Assembly: GCA_012931725.1 (NCBI GenBank)
Contig: CM022949.1
Coordinates: forward strand, 53,112,798 to 53,176,797
Direction: 5' to 3'
DNA: 64,000 nt
From: Litsea cubeba
Taxonomy: Eukaryota; Streptophyta; Magnoliopsida; Laurales; Lauraceae
In this document: positions 55,154-64,000 of the stretch, one piece after another
Layout of the letters: each line of letters begins with the position of its first letter
Position numbering within the stretch: position 1 is the stretch's first letter
Program-made: the position numbers and the translations under genes
Notes under the pieces: model-generated
The model's input: the letters and a program-made list of their open reading frames with translations, nothing else
Database searches by the model: none
Told to the model about the DNA's origin: nothing

Positions 55154-56281
55154 TGTTGGAATTTGAGATGACTTGAGAAGTCTTTTGATGAATTGAAGAA
55201 TTAGTATCTCAAGTATTGATTTGAGTTGGAATTATTGTCAACACATTGTCACAAACATGATGATAATAGGCTAGTGTTGATAGAGCTGAAAAGAAGAATC
55301 AGAATTGAAACAGTCAGGAATTCAGAATTCCTGATGCAGAGCATGCGGTCGACCGAGCACCCCATGCGGTCGACCGAGCAAGAAGAAACCTGCAGAAAAC
55401 AGATTCAGGCACCTCTCAGTTATTTTCGTGACACAGTGTGTCTTCGGTCGACCGGGACCCCAGGATGTCGACCGAGCGCGATAATTGACTATTTCCAGAT
55501 AGTGTATGATGTCGACCGGGCACAGTATGATGTCGACCGAGCACGGGAACCAGAGTTGCGCAGAATTAGAAGTTTTGCACGAAAATTCAGCACTCTTATC
55601 TATTTCGTTTGGGACTCTTTCTAAACGAATTGTAGCCTGTTTTAAATACAATTAAGGGTTACTATAACCTATATAAAGGCATGTATGGGTCGTTCTAAAG
55701 ATACACCAGAAGAGAAGAGTTTTAGAGAGAAAATTAAGAGAGTTCTTGAGAGAAAGAAGTGCTGGTGCTGTGTGCTGTTGTGCTGCATCTTTCTACAGCA
55801 AGTGTGGACGAGGATATGCTCTTGAAGATGATGTTTCGTCCATAAGATAAGTGTCTCTCTGTTTATGCTTTAATTTCAATTTGTAAGGGATTGAGAGAGA
55901 GAGAATTGTAGAGGGGTAGGGCTGTAGACAGAGTTAATCTTCTATTCTGTTTTAACATCAAGTTGGTGCTTGGTGTTTGGGGTTTGGTGATCCTATCTGT
56001 GGGTGCAGATAAATTGTAAGGGGAGTCGGTGCTTCCTAGATAGTTGGTGCTATCTGAAACTAAGGGTTGGTGCTCTTTGTCGTTGGTGCGACTAAATAAG
56101 ATTCAGATCTGTCCCGGATTGGTGTTCGGACAGTCTTTGAACCGTGGACGTAGCCTTTCGGTGAACCACGTTAAATCTGGTGTCATTGTGTGGTTTGACT
56201 TGTTTTGTTGTTGAATTGGACCTGTTTTTACAAATCACTGACTCACCCCCCCCCCCCTCTCAGTGATCGCGGTATCCAACA
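55154..56281 (+). repeat. Sirevirus-2 5' LTR (1128 bp)
   Basis: TGTTGGAATT to TATCCAACA. Three pairs of GTCGAC palindromes lie within 55346-55540. TATATAAA at 55670-55677. A 12-base C run lies near the end. Confidence 0.95.
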
Positions 56282-56283
56282 AT

Positions 56284-56295
56284 TGGTATCAGAAC
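56284..56295 (+). promoter_or_regulatory. Primer binding site with one mismatch
   Basis: TGGTATCAGAAC; the eleventh base is A where Sirevirus-1 and the initiator tRNA-Met complement have G. The mismatch is at the far end from the primer 3' end side and may be tolerated. Confidence 0.85.
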
Positions 56296-56347
56296 GAGGT
56301 TCCCTTGATCAGTTTAATACGCTAAGGGTGATCTCTTGTCAAATCAC

Positions 56348-59300
56348 ATGGCAGTCAATACAGGGAATATGAAAGCACCTCTGTTTGATGGTTCTAATTA
56401 CTCCTTTTGGAAGATTAGGATGCAAGCCTTCATCAAATCTCTTGGCTATGATGTTTGGGAGGCTGTCAGAGTCGGTTACAATACTGCCACCATACCCAAT
56501 GATACTGCATCGAAGAAGTTGGCAGACAACGACTCCAAGGCGCAGAATGTACTCTTTAGTGGCCTTGTGGACAGCGAGCTTGTCAAAGTAATTGCATGCA
56601 AAACAGCCAAGGAAATTTGGGACAAGTTGCAAAGCATACATGAAGGTGATGAGAAGATTAAAGAAGCCAAATTGCAAACTCATCGCTCTCAATTCGAGTC
56701 TCTTCGCATGGAGGAAAGCGAGAATGTTGACTCGTATATGCAACGAGTGAATGAAGTCACGAATGACATTCGTGGACTAGGGGAGGAGATTAAAGAGCCG
56801 GTCATCGTAAAAAAAGTTCTAAGATCTCTTCTTCCCCGGTTTGATTCAAAAGTCTCAGCCATCGAAGAAGCCAAAGATCTGAATGCATTTTCCATGGATG
56901 AATTACATGGTTCTCTAACTGCCTATGAGATGCGCATAGGAAAAACGTCTTCATCTGATAAAGAAGCGGCCTTCAAAGTTCAGAAAAAGGCAAAAGAGAC
57001 TGCTAGTCATGATGTTGATACCGATGATGATGAGCTTGAGGCTCAATTTGTTAGAAAGTTGAAGAAAGGAAGCAATGGCAAGTACAAAGGGAAGCTACCC
57101 TTTAAATGCTTCAATTGTGGAGGTATTGGTCACTTTGCTGCGAAGTGTCCGCTAAAAGAAGACAATGACAATGACTCTTATGCTGAAAAGAGTAAAGGAA
57201 AGAGAAATTTCAGAAAAAGGGGCAAAGCTAAAAACTTTCTATGTCAACAAGATGACAGCACGTCTGAATCTTCAGACGATGATGAATCAACCGAAGCTCT
57301 CTTCATGGTCACTGTTGAAGAAGAAGAAGAGCTAGATCCGGAAGAGGAAGAGGAGGCTGAAGTCAATCTTGAAGAGGAACTCATAGCCGCACTTGAGGAG
57401 CTTAGCATGGAACGCAAAACAAGTAAGAAAAATCTGAAACTTCTCCATGAATCTGAAAGTTCTATTATTGCTTTGAAAACTCAAGTAGAAGAAGATAAAA
57501 GAATGGTAGAAGTCCTTGAAAACCAAATAAGTATCAAAAAGGAAGAGGCTATGAAACTTGAAACTGAGATCGCTAGAGCAAAGGCTGAAAATTTGGAAAA
57601 TAGCAAAAAACTCAAAGCGCTCCAAGCGATTGAAGGGACTATGAAACTCAATGAACTACTGAAAGTTCAAAGACCTGCCCACTTCAGATTTGGTCTAGGA
57701 TTTGAGAAAGGTGAATCCTCTAAGATTGCACCTCCTGAAAAGAAAGAGTTTGTGAAGCAAGTCACTGCACCTTCTAACTCTATGAAGCCCACTCAACCTA
57801 GAAAGGAGTCCATTCCTGTTAGAAAGGTAATGAAGACTAACCAGCCACAAAGAAGATACAAATTCTATGGTTATTGCTTTCATTGTAATATGTTTGGACA
57901 TAAAAGAGCTGATTGCAAATTCTATGTAAGAAACAGCCCATTTGTGACTAGGAATCCTTTTTCAATCCTAAGTAGCCACAAAATTGAGTGCTATATGTGT
58001 CATAATTATGGACACTTGGCTAGGGATTGTAGGTTGCCTATAGCTAACCAATTTCAGGTTGAAAAGAAACCCAAGTTAGTTAAGGCATGGAGGGCAAAGA
58101 AAAGGGGAGGTAATTCCAAAGAATCTCTCATTGTGCAAACGGCATTTAATGCACAAAAGAAGACAGCACCATGGGTCCTTGATAGTGGTTGTTCAAGCCA
58201 TATGACTGGTGATAAAGAGAAATTCATCAAATTACAGCACTATGAAGGCGGTTCAGTGAAGTTTGGCAACAATGATGGTGCCAAAATCTGCGAAAAAGGT
58301 GTTATTCAGCTTATGGCAAACAAGATCAGATCTGAAGAAGTCTTATATGTGTTTGGATTGAGACACAACCTGCTTAGTGTGAGCCAGATCTGTGACAAGG
58401 GTCACGAAGTCATCTTCACAAAGAATGGGTTTGCCATCAAGAAGAGTAGCAACGGCAAAACAGTGGCAACTGGATCAAGAACTGCTGGAAATCTCTATAC
58501 ATTGTCAGATGGAGCTGAAAAGACCTGCTTGATGAGTCGGACAGAGGAAAGTTGGTTGTGGCACAAACGCCTTGGGCATCTAAGCTTTGATAACATGTCA
58601 AAGATTTGCAATTCAAAGGCTGTAAGAGGCATGTCTACAGTTGAAAAGCCTTCCAATCCCATTTGCGACTCTTGCCAAAAGGGAAAGCAAACGAGGGTTA
58701 TGTTCAAGTCAAAGGAGCATCATTCCAAGAAACCTCTTGAGCTAGTGCACACTGATCTCTGTGGACCGATGCGAACTCAAAGCACCAATGGAGATAAGTA
58801 TTTCATGTTATGCATTGATGATTATACTCGTATGACATGGGTATTGTTTCTTAAGCATAAGCATCAAGCACTTGATCGTTTTAAAGTGTTTAAAGCACAG
58901 GTTGAAAATCAATTGGAAAAACGTATCAAGATTTTAAGGTCTGATCGTGGAGGCGAGTTCACATCTGAAGAGTTCACTAAATATTGTGAACATCATGGCA
59001 TTCAAAGACAGTACTCAGCCCCTAGAACTCCACAACAAAATGGAGTTGTGGAACGGAAGAATCGCACCGTACAAGAGATGGCTCGTACGATGCTAAGTGA
59101 AAGCAAGATGGCTGACAAGTATTGGAAAGAGGCAATTCATACGGCTGTATACATTCAAAATCGATGCTTGATCAGGCCACATGAAGACAAAACTCCCTAT
59201 GAGCTATGGTTTGGAAGAAAAGCAACAGTCAAGCACTTCAGAGTCTTCGGCAGCAAGTGTTACATCAAGCGGCTCGAACAAAATCCGGGCAAATTTGAAG

Positions 59301-61195
59301 AAAGAGCTGACGAAGGTATATTTCTGGGTTACTCCTCTACTAGCAAGGCATATAGGTGTCTTAACAAAAGAACCAGAAAAATCATAGAAAGTGCTGATGT
59401 GAGAATAGATGAGAATATTGAACCAAAGAATGCAACTCATAATGACAGTCCAGTTAATGAGGACTCGAGTGAGATTGATGATGAGATGGCTGAATCTAAT
59501 GATTCTGAGCAATCAAAGGATGACTCAGAAGATACTACACCTAAGAAGCACAGCACTTGGGTAGAGCAACACCCTAAGGATCAAATCATTGGAGATCCTA
59601 AGGCAGGAGTGCAAACTAGACAAAGTGTAGTTAGCAATTACTCACTTGTGTCCACCATTGAACCCAAGACTGTGGCTGAAGCCAGTCTCGATGAAAGTTG
59701 GTTGAAATCTATGCATGAGGAGTTGGAGCAAATTGAGAAGAACTCCACATGGGAACTTGTTCCTAGACCTACTGATAAGAATGTTATTGGTACTAAATGG
59801 GTCTTTAGGAATAAGCTGAATGAAGATGGTCAAGTCATTAGAAACAAAGCAAGGTTGGTTTGTAAAGGCTATGCTCAAGTTGAAGGCATAGATTTTGAAG
59901 AGACCTTTGCACCGGTGGCTCGTCTGGAAGCTATTCGTATGTTTCTTGCATTGGCAGCATACAAAACCTTCAAGGTATTTCAGATGGACGTAAAATCAGC
60001 TTTCTTGAATGGCTTACTTGAAGAAGAAGTCTACATTGAGCAACCGGATGGTTTTCTCATCAGCAAAAATTCAGATCTAGTGTGCAAGTTGAAAAAGGCT
60101 CTTTATGGACTGAAACAAGCGCCAAGGGCTTGGTATGCAAGGCTGGATCTCTATCTCCGCAAGATCGGTTTTGGAAAAGGAATGGTTGATAGCAATCTGT
60201 ATGTCAAAACTGAGTTAAGCAAACAGCTGGTTGTCATTGTTTATGTCGATGACATAATCTTTGGTGGCAACGATGAAGAGATGTGCAGGAATTTCGCTGA
60301 AGAGATGAAGAAAGAATTTGAGATGTCAATGCTTGGAGAACTAAAGTTCTTTCTTGGTTTACAAGTTCAGCAGCTGAAACATGGCATCTTCATATCACAA
60401 ATGAAGTACATTAAGGAAATGCTGAAACGGTTCAATATGGAAGACAGCAAGCCAGTGAGCACACCAATGTCAACGAACACGAAGCTTAGCAAAGATGATA
60501 AGGCCTCGTCCGTTGATCATACCACCTATCGCTCTATGATAGGAAGCTTGCTCTACTTGACTGCTACAAGACCAGATCTTCTACAAGCAGTATGTATGGT
60601 TGCACGTTTTCAAGCAGCACCAACTGAAACGCACCTTACAGCAGTGAAAAGAATCTTTCGATATCTGAAAGGTACTATGGAGCTTGGTATCTGGTATCCC
60701 AAAGGCAAATCCTTCACTCTTGTTGCATATTCTGATGCCGATTGGGCTGGATGCGTAGATGATCGCAAGAGTACTAGCGGCGGCGCATTTTATCTTGGAG
60801 AAAGATTAGTTGCTTGGCATAGTAAGAAGCAAGACTCAGTATCCCTTTCGACAGCGGAAGCGGAATATATTACAGCGGCAACTTGTTGTACGCAAGTGTT
60901 ATGGATGCGGCAAATGCTCTCTGATCTAGGAGTTCCTACAACGGATCCTACGCCGATCCCATGTGACAACACGAGTGCAATTCATATATCTAAGAATCCT
61001 GTTCAGCACTCTCGAACAAAGCATGTAGCAATTCGTTATCATTTTCTTAAAGATAAAGTTGCTGATGGAGAGGTCAAGTTGGAATATGTTCCAACAACTG
61101 AGCAAGTGGCTGATATTTTCACGAAACCTCTGCCAAAGGAAGTCTTCGAGTATCTCCGGAAAAAGTTAGGAGTTACTCACTCTCCTAAACCGTAG
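56348..61195 (+). CDS. gag-pol: Sirevirus-2 gag-pol polyprotein
   Basis: ATG at 56348 (MAVNTGNMKAPLFDG), TAG at 61193-61195, 1615 residues without interruption. Gag: Copia gag core, CCHC knuckle at about residue 254, coiled coil at 345-440, two CCHC knuckles at about 520 and 555. Pol: protease DSG at about 611; integrase zinc site HHCC at about 735-775; integrase core D near 800, D near 860, E near 900; RT with YVDD near 1298; RNase H with DSD-type acidic residues and STAEAEY near 1500. Gag runs into pol through AKKRGGNSKESL, where Sirevirus-1 has a stop. How gag is made in excess from one frame is not visible. Confidence 0.95.
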   Translation: MAVNTGNMKAPLFDGSNYSFWKIRMQAFIKSLGYDVWEAVRVGYNTATIPNDTASKKLADNDSKAQNVLFSGLVDSELVKVIACKTAKEIWDKLQSIHEGDEKIKEAKLQTHRSQFESLRMEESENVDSYMQRVNEVTNDIRGLGEEIKEPVIVKKVLRSLLPRFDSKVSAIEEAKDLNAFSMDELHGSLTAYEMRIGKTSSSDKEAAFKVQKKAKETASHDVDTDDDELEAQFVRKLKKGSNGKYKGKLPFKCFNCGGIGHFAAKCPLKEDNDNDSYAEKSKGKRNFRKRGKAKNFLCQQDDSTSESSDDDESTEALFMVTVEEEEELDPEEEEEAEVNLEEELIAALEELSMERKTSKKNLKLLHESESSIIALKTQVEEDKRMVEVLENQISIKKEEAMKLETEIARAKAENLENSKKLKALQAIEGTMKLNELLKVQRPAHFRFGLGFEKGESSKIAPPEKKEFVKQVTAPSNSMKPTQPRKESIPVRKVMKTNQPQRRYKFYGYCFHCNMFGHKRADCKFYVRNSPFVTRNPFSILSSHKIECYMCHNYGHLARDCRLPIANQFQVEKKPKLVKAWRAKKRGGNSKESLIVQTAFNAQKKTAPWVLDSGCSSHMTGDKEKFIKLQHYEGGSVKFGNNDGAKICEKGVIQLMANKIRSEEVLYVFGLRHNLLSVSQICDKGHEVIFTKNGFAIKKSSNGKTVATGSRTAGNLYTLSDGAEKTCLMSRTEESWLWHKRLGHLSFDNMSKICNSKAVRGMSTVEKPSNPICDSCQKGKQTRVMFKSKEHHSKKPLELVHTDLCGPMRTQSTNGDKYFMLCIDDYTRMTWVLFLKHKHQALDRFKVFKAQVENQLEKRIKILRSDRGGEFTSEEFTKYCEHHGIQRQYSAPRTPQQNGVVERKNRTVQEMARTMLSESKMADKYWKEAIHTAVYIQNRCLIRPHEDKTPYELWFGRKATVKHFRVFGSKCYIKRLEQNPGKFEERADEGIFLGYSSTSKAYRCLNKRTRKIIESADVRIDENIEPKNATHNDSPVNEDSSEIDDEMAESNDSEQSKDDSEDTTPKKHSTWVEQHPKDQIIGDPKAGVQTRQSVVSNYSLVSTIEPKTVAEASLDESWLKSMHEELEQIEKNSTWELVPRPTDKNVIGTKWVFRNKLNEDGQVIRNKARLVCKGYAQVEGIDFEETFAPVARLEAIRMFLALAAYKTFKVFQMDVKSAFLNGLLEEEVYIEQPDGFLISKNSDLVCKLKKALYGLKQAPRAWYARLDLYLRKIGFGKGMVDSNLYVKTELSKQLVVIVYVDDIIFGGNDEEMCRNFAEEMKKEFEMSMLGELKFFLGLQVQQLKHGIFISQMKYIKEMLKRFNMEDSKPVSTPMSTNTKLSKDDKASSVDHTTYRSMIGSLLYLTATRPDLLQAVCMVARFQAAPTETHLTAVKRIFRYLKGTMELGIWYPKGKSFTLVAYSDADWAGCVDDRKSTSGGAFYLGERLVAWHSKKQDSVSLSTAEAEYITAATCCTQVLWMRQMLSDLGVPTTDPTPIPCDNTSAIHISKNPVQHSRTKHVAIRYHFLKDKVADGEVKLEYVPTTEQVADIFTKPLPKEVFEYLRKKLGVTHSPKP

Positions 61196-61440
61196 GAGTT
61201 GTGCTTGAAAGGGGGAGCAATGCATTCTTGAATATCCTATTCGCTCCTCGGTTTGGTCCCTTTGGACTTGTTGTCAAAGGGGGAGAGATGTTATGCTATG
61301 ATAGCAAGGAGGGATGTTATGCTATGAAAGCTAGGGGGAGATTGTTGACAGTGCATGGTTGTTATTTCAGAATTGCAGAATTGATTCCAAGTGAGTGTTG
61401 AAGTTCCAATAGTGTTGCCAACAATTCCAAAGGGGGAGAT
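61196..61440 (+). promoter_or_regulatory. Polypurine tract array before the 3' LTR of Sirevirus-2
   Basis: AAAGGGGGAGCA at 61208-61219, AAAGGGGGAGAG at 61276-61287, AGGGGGAGATTGTTGA at 61333-61348 and AAAGGGGGAGA at 61429-61439. The third copies the tract together with the first bases of the LTR. Confidence 0.8.
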
Positions 61441-62567
61441 TGTTGGAATTTGAGATGACTTGAGAAGTCTTTTGATGAATTGAAGAATTAGTATCTCAAG
61501 TATTGATTTGAGTTGGAATTATTATCAACACATTGTCACAAACATGATGATAATAGGCTAGTGTTGATAGAGCTGAAAAGAAGAATCAGAATTGAAACAG
61601 TCAGGAATTCAGAATTCCTGATGCAGAGCATGCGGTCGACCGAGCACCCCATGCGGTCGACCGAGCAAGAAGAAACCTGCAGAAAACAGATTCAGGCACC
61701 TCTCAGTTATTTTCGTGACACAGTGTGTCTTCGGTCGACCGGGACCCCAGGATGTCGACCGAGCGCGATAATTGACTATTTCCAGATAGTGTATGATGTC
61801 GACCGGGCACAGTATGATGTCGACCGAGCACGGGAACCAGAGTTGCGCAGAATTAGAAGTCTTGCACGAAAATTCAGCACTCTTATCTATTTCGTTTGGG
61901 ACTCTTTCTAAACGAATTGTAGCCTGTTTTAAATACAATTAAGGGTTACTATAACCTATATAAAGGCATGTATGGGTCGTTCTAAAGATACACCAGAAGA
62001 GAAGAGTTTTAGAGAGAAAATTGAGAGAGTTCTTGAGAGAAAGAAGTGCTGGTGCTGTGTGCTGTTGTGCTGCATCTTTCTACAGCAAGTGTGGACGAGG
62101 ATATGCTCTTGAAGATGATGTTTCGTCCATAAGATAAGTGTCTCTCTGTTTATGCTTTAATTTCAATTTGTAAGGGATTGAGAGAGAGAGAATTGTAGAG
62201 GGGTAGGGCTGTAGACAGAGTTAATCTTCTATTCTGTTTTAACATCAAGTTGGTGCTTGGTGTTTGGGGTTTGGTGATCCTATCTGTGGGTGCAGATAAA
62301 TTGTAAGGGGAGTCGGTGCTTCCTAGATAGTTGGTGCTATCTGAAACTAAGGGTTGGTGCTCTTTGTCGTTGGTGCGACTAAATAAGATTCAGATCTGTC
62401 CCGGATTGGTGTTCGGACAGTCTTTGAACCGTGGACGTAGCCTTTCGGTGAACCACGTTAAATCTGGTGTCATTGTGTGGTTTGACTTGTTTTGTTGTTG
62501 AATTGGACCTGTTTTTAGAAATCACTGATTCACCCCCCCCCCCTCTCAGTGATCGCGGTATCCAACA
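61441..62567 (+). repeat. Sirevirus-2 3' LTR (1127 bp)
   Basis: Near-identical to the 5' LTR; three GTCGAC pairs intact; ends TATCCAACA, followed by gaacc. Confidence 0.95.
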
Positions 62568-62572
62568 GAACC

Positions 62573-63420
62573 TACCCAAAGACCAAAATGCCCATAACCC
62601 TAACCCTAATCCTATTCAAACTAAAATGGTACTTTAGTCCGTAGCCCAAACCCCCAACCTATATAAGCTGCCCCTCCCATTGCCATACGTTGGCTACTGT
62701 TCTTCTTCCCTCTCAACCCATTTTCCCCTTTTTTCTCTTTTCTTCTTCCATTTCCCTCCAACTCTCTCTCGTTTCCCTCAAATTCCTACATCTCCCTCTC
62801 TAAGAGCTCTAAGGAGAAGAAGAAGACGATCTCAGCTGCAACTCATATTGGGATTTCTCTCTCTCAATCTCGATCATCTCTTCTCCTTCCTCAAATCAGG
62901 TCAGTGCCTCCTTCTAGTTCAATTTCGTTAGAAAGTCCTCTTTCTCTCTCTAAATCCCCCTCCTTATAGCAATTCTCTGGTGGAAATGGGTATAGGAGTA
63001 AAGATCTCTCCTAGATCTGAGTTCTGGGGCTGGTTGTGTGACTGAGAAGACCATAGGAGCTGAGATTTCTTTTATTTGACTTGGATCTCTATCTCTCTCT
63101 CTTTTCTTCTTGCAATTGATTAGAGGCAAGTGCAATATGCTTACTATTTTTTATTCTCTGTATTTCTATTTAGATGATGTTAGAACTGTTAGATTTACCT
63201 TTGAGTATGTTTTCATGGATGATTGGCCATTGATTGATGGGTTGGTCTCATTTGGAAGATCAATGGCCCATGAATTGGATGGTGGGATGTGTATTGAAGT
63301 GTATTTCCTGTTTCTTATTGTTTCTATGGTGATTGGACGAGTTCAGATGAGTTTCGATGGAAATCGGAATGAAAGTGGGGAAAATCTGGAATTTAGGAAG
63401 TTAGCCGAACTCAGTATATT
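62573..63420 (+). promoter_or_regulatory. Promoter-like region with possible first exon
   Basis: TATATAAG at 62660-62667 followed by a long CT-rich stretch, as in plant 5' leaders, and a possible splice donor aaatcag|gtcagt at 62899/62900. No coding exon is recognised downstream. It may be the promoter of a host gene that lies beyond the window, or the R/U5 part of an LTR that begins at 54665. Confidence 0.4.
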
Positions 63421-63660
63421 CGGTCGACCGACCTGTATCTCGGTCGACCAAACACACTAAAAATTGGGAAAAAGAACCTCTCAGTTATTTTCTCCACAGG
63501 CTCTGGTCCCCATGTGCATGGTCGATCGAGTTAGGCTCCAAGTCGACCGAGTACACTGGAAATTTCAGAATTTAGGACTTTACCTGATGGGTGAGACTCT
63601 CTGATCCCAGTGCGCCAGGTCGACCACCCAAGCCAGGAGGTCGCGACCGAGCACACTGTG
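63421..63660. promoter_or_regulatory. Diverged three-pair GTCGAC palindrome module outside any Sirevirus
   Basis: Cores at 63423 and 63443, 63521 (GTCGAT) and 63542, 63619 and 63640 (interrupted GTCGCGAC): spacing 20, 21 and 21 bp. Between the first and second pair stands cctctcagttattttc, also found between pairs one and two in the Sirevirus LTRs. From 63661 to 64000 nothing recognisable is seen. Confidence 0.65.
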
Positions 63661-64000
63661 CGCTGTGACTTTCCTAGATTTTGATTTCTTACGTTTTGAT
63701 GTTATGCGGGGCCCATTGACCATCCAAATAGACTTCCATCACTGTACCAACCACGAGTCAATGGTGTGGCTCAACCTTGACTCGTGGGGCCCACTAACTT
63801 GTGTCCAAGTTATATAATCTAAGATGATTCGACCTTTATATGTTACCAATGATGCTCATAACTTCTGGAGCACCAAACACAATATCTATTAGCATCTTAG
63901 GTTTCATTTAAATATCAAATTACATGAGATAGACCTGAACCTGAAAGTGGACCAATTACTTAGGTTGGGCTATTCACATTTCCCATTGATTCTTATACTT

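Larger units (their letters stand above)
55154..62567 (+). mobile_element. Sirevirus-2: structurally intact Ty1/Copia element
   Basis: LTRs of 1128 and 1127 bp that differ by five substitutions and one C in a homopolymer (hand count), PBS, one uninterrupted gag-pol frame, four polypurine tracts and a perfect 5-bp target duplication. It belongs to a slightly different LTR subfamily from Sirevirus-1: gcatgcggtcgaccgagcac in place of gcattcggtcgaccgggcac, and a different third palindrome pair. This is the only element in the window that looks autonomous. Confidence 0.95.

Noticed and set aside
55322..55651. 109-codon minus-strand frame in the Sirevirus LTR and the plus-strand 132-codon frame
   Set aside because: Both lie in U3 over the palindrome module and are broken in the other LTR subfamily; no start context.
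62590..62610. Telomere-like ccctaaccctaatcc
   Set aside because: Only two imperfect units, and not the plant CCCTAAA form.
62680..62931. 83-codon frame as a first exon protein
   Set aside because: CT-rich leader sequence that gives Ser/Phe/Arg-rich chance coding; no family.

Overview
The window comes from a plant nuclear genome and is almost entirely transposable-element DNA. The LTR retrotransposon lineages (Copia of Sirevirus type, Ty3/gypsy of Tat type with a second RNase H), the CACTA end, the plant mobile domain and the GT-AG introns all point to a seed plant. The species cannot be told from the sequence. No host gene can be recognised with confidence.

Layout. (1) 1-23717 is Gypsy-A, a Tat-lineage gypsy element whose 5' LTR and gag start lie outside the window. 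It carries gag/protease with frameshifts, RT, RNase H, second RNase H and integrase, then a repeat-rich spacer, a five-exon gene on the opposite strand (15496-20214), a polypurine tract and the 3' LTR (21401-23717). (2) Sirevirus-1, a young Copia element (3918-11331, target duplication gaaaa), sits inside the RT of Gypsy-A. (3) 23718-26311 is the right-hand part of a CACTA transposon. (4) 26312-27386 is the 3' end and partial LTR of another gypsy family (element E). (5) 27387-39106 is Gypsy-B, a relative of Gypsy-A with a 5' LTR and PBS, a large internal deletion and a broken 3' end. (6) 39107-45288 and 49839-51217 are element D, a degraded gypsy element related to E with its own antisense gene. 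(7) 45289-49838 is Gypsy-C, the 3' part of a Gypsy-A relative on the minus strand, lying within D. (8) 51218-55153 is AT-rich sequence with small repeats. (9) 55154-62567 is Sirevirus-2, structurally intact, with target duplication gaacc. (10) 62568-64000 is promoter-like or LTR-like sequence that contains a palindromic module also found in the Sirevirus LTRs.

The order of events on the left is readable: E was hit by the CACTA element, that by Gypsy-A, and that by Sirevirus-1. Sirevirus-2 is the only element that looks able to move by itself; the other polyproteins are split, frameshifted or truncated.

Two features stand out. One is the antisense gene of Gypsy-A: TATA box, five exons, four GT-AG introns all in phase 1, and a continuous 1225-codon product with a plant-mobile-domain-like region and a C-terminal coiled coil. 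Its promoter and first intron are preserved in Gypsy-C. The other is a module of three pairs of GTCGAC palindromes with 20-21 bp between the members of each pair, present in all four Sirevirus LTRs and again, diverged, in non-Sirevirus sequence at 63423-63650.
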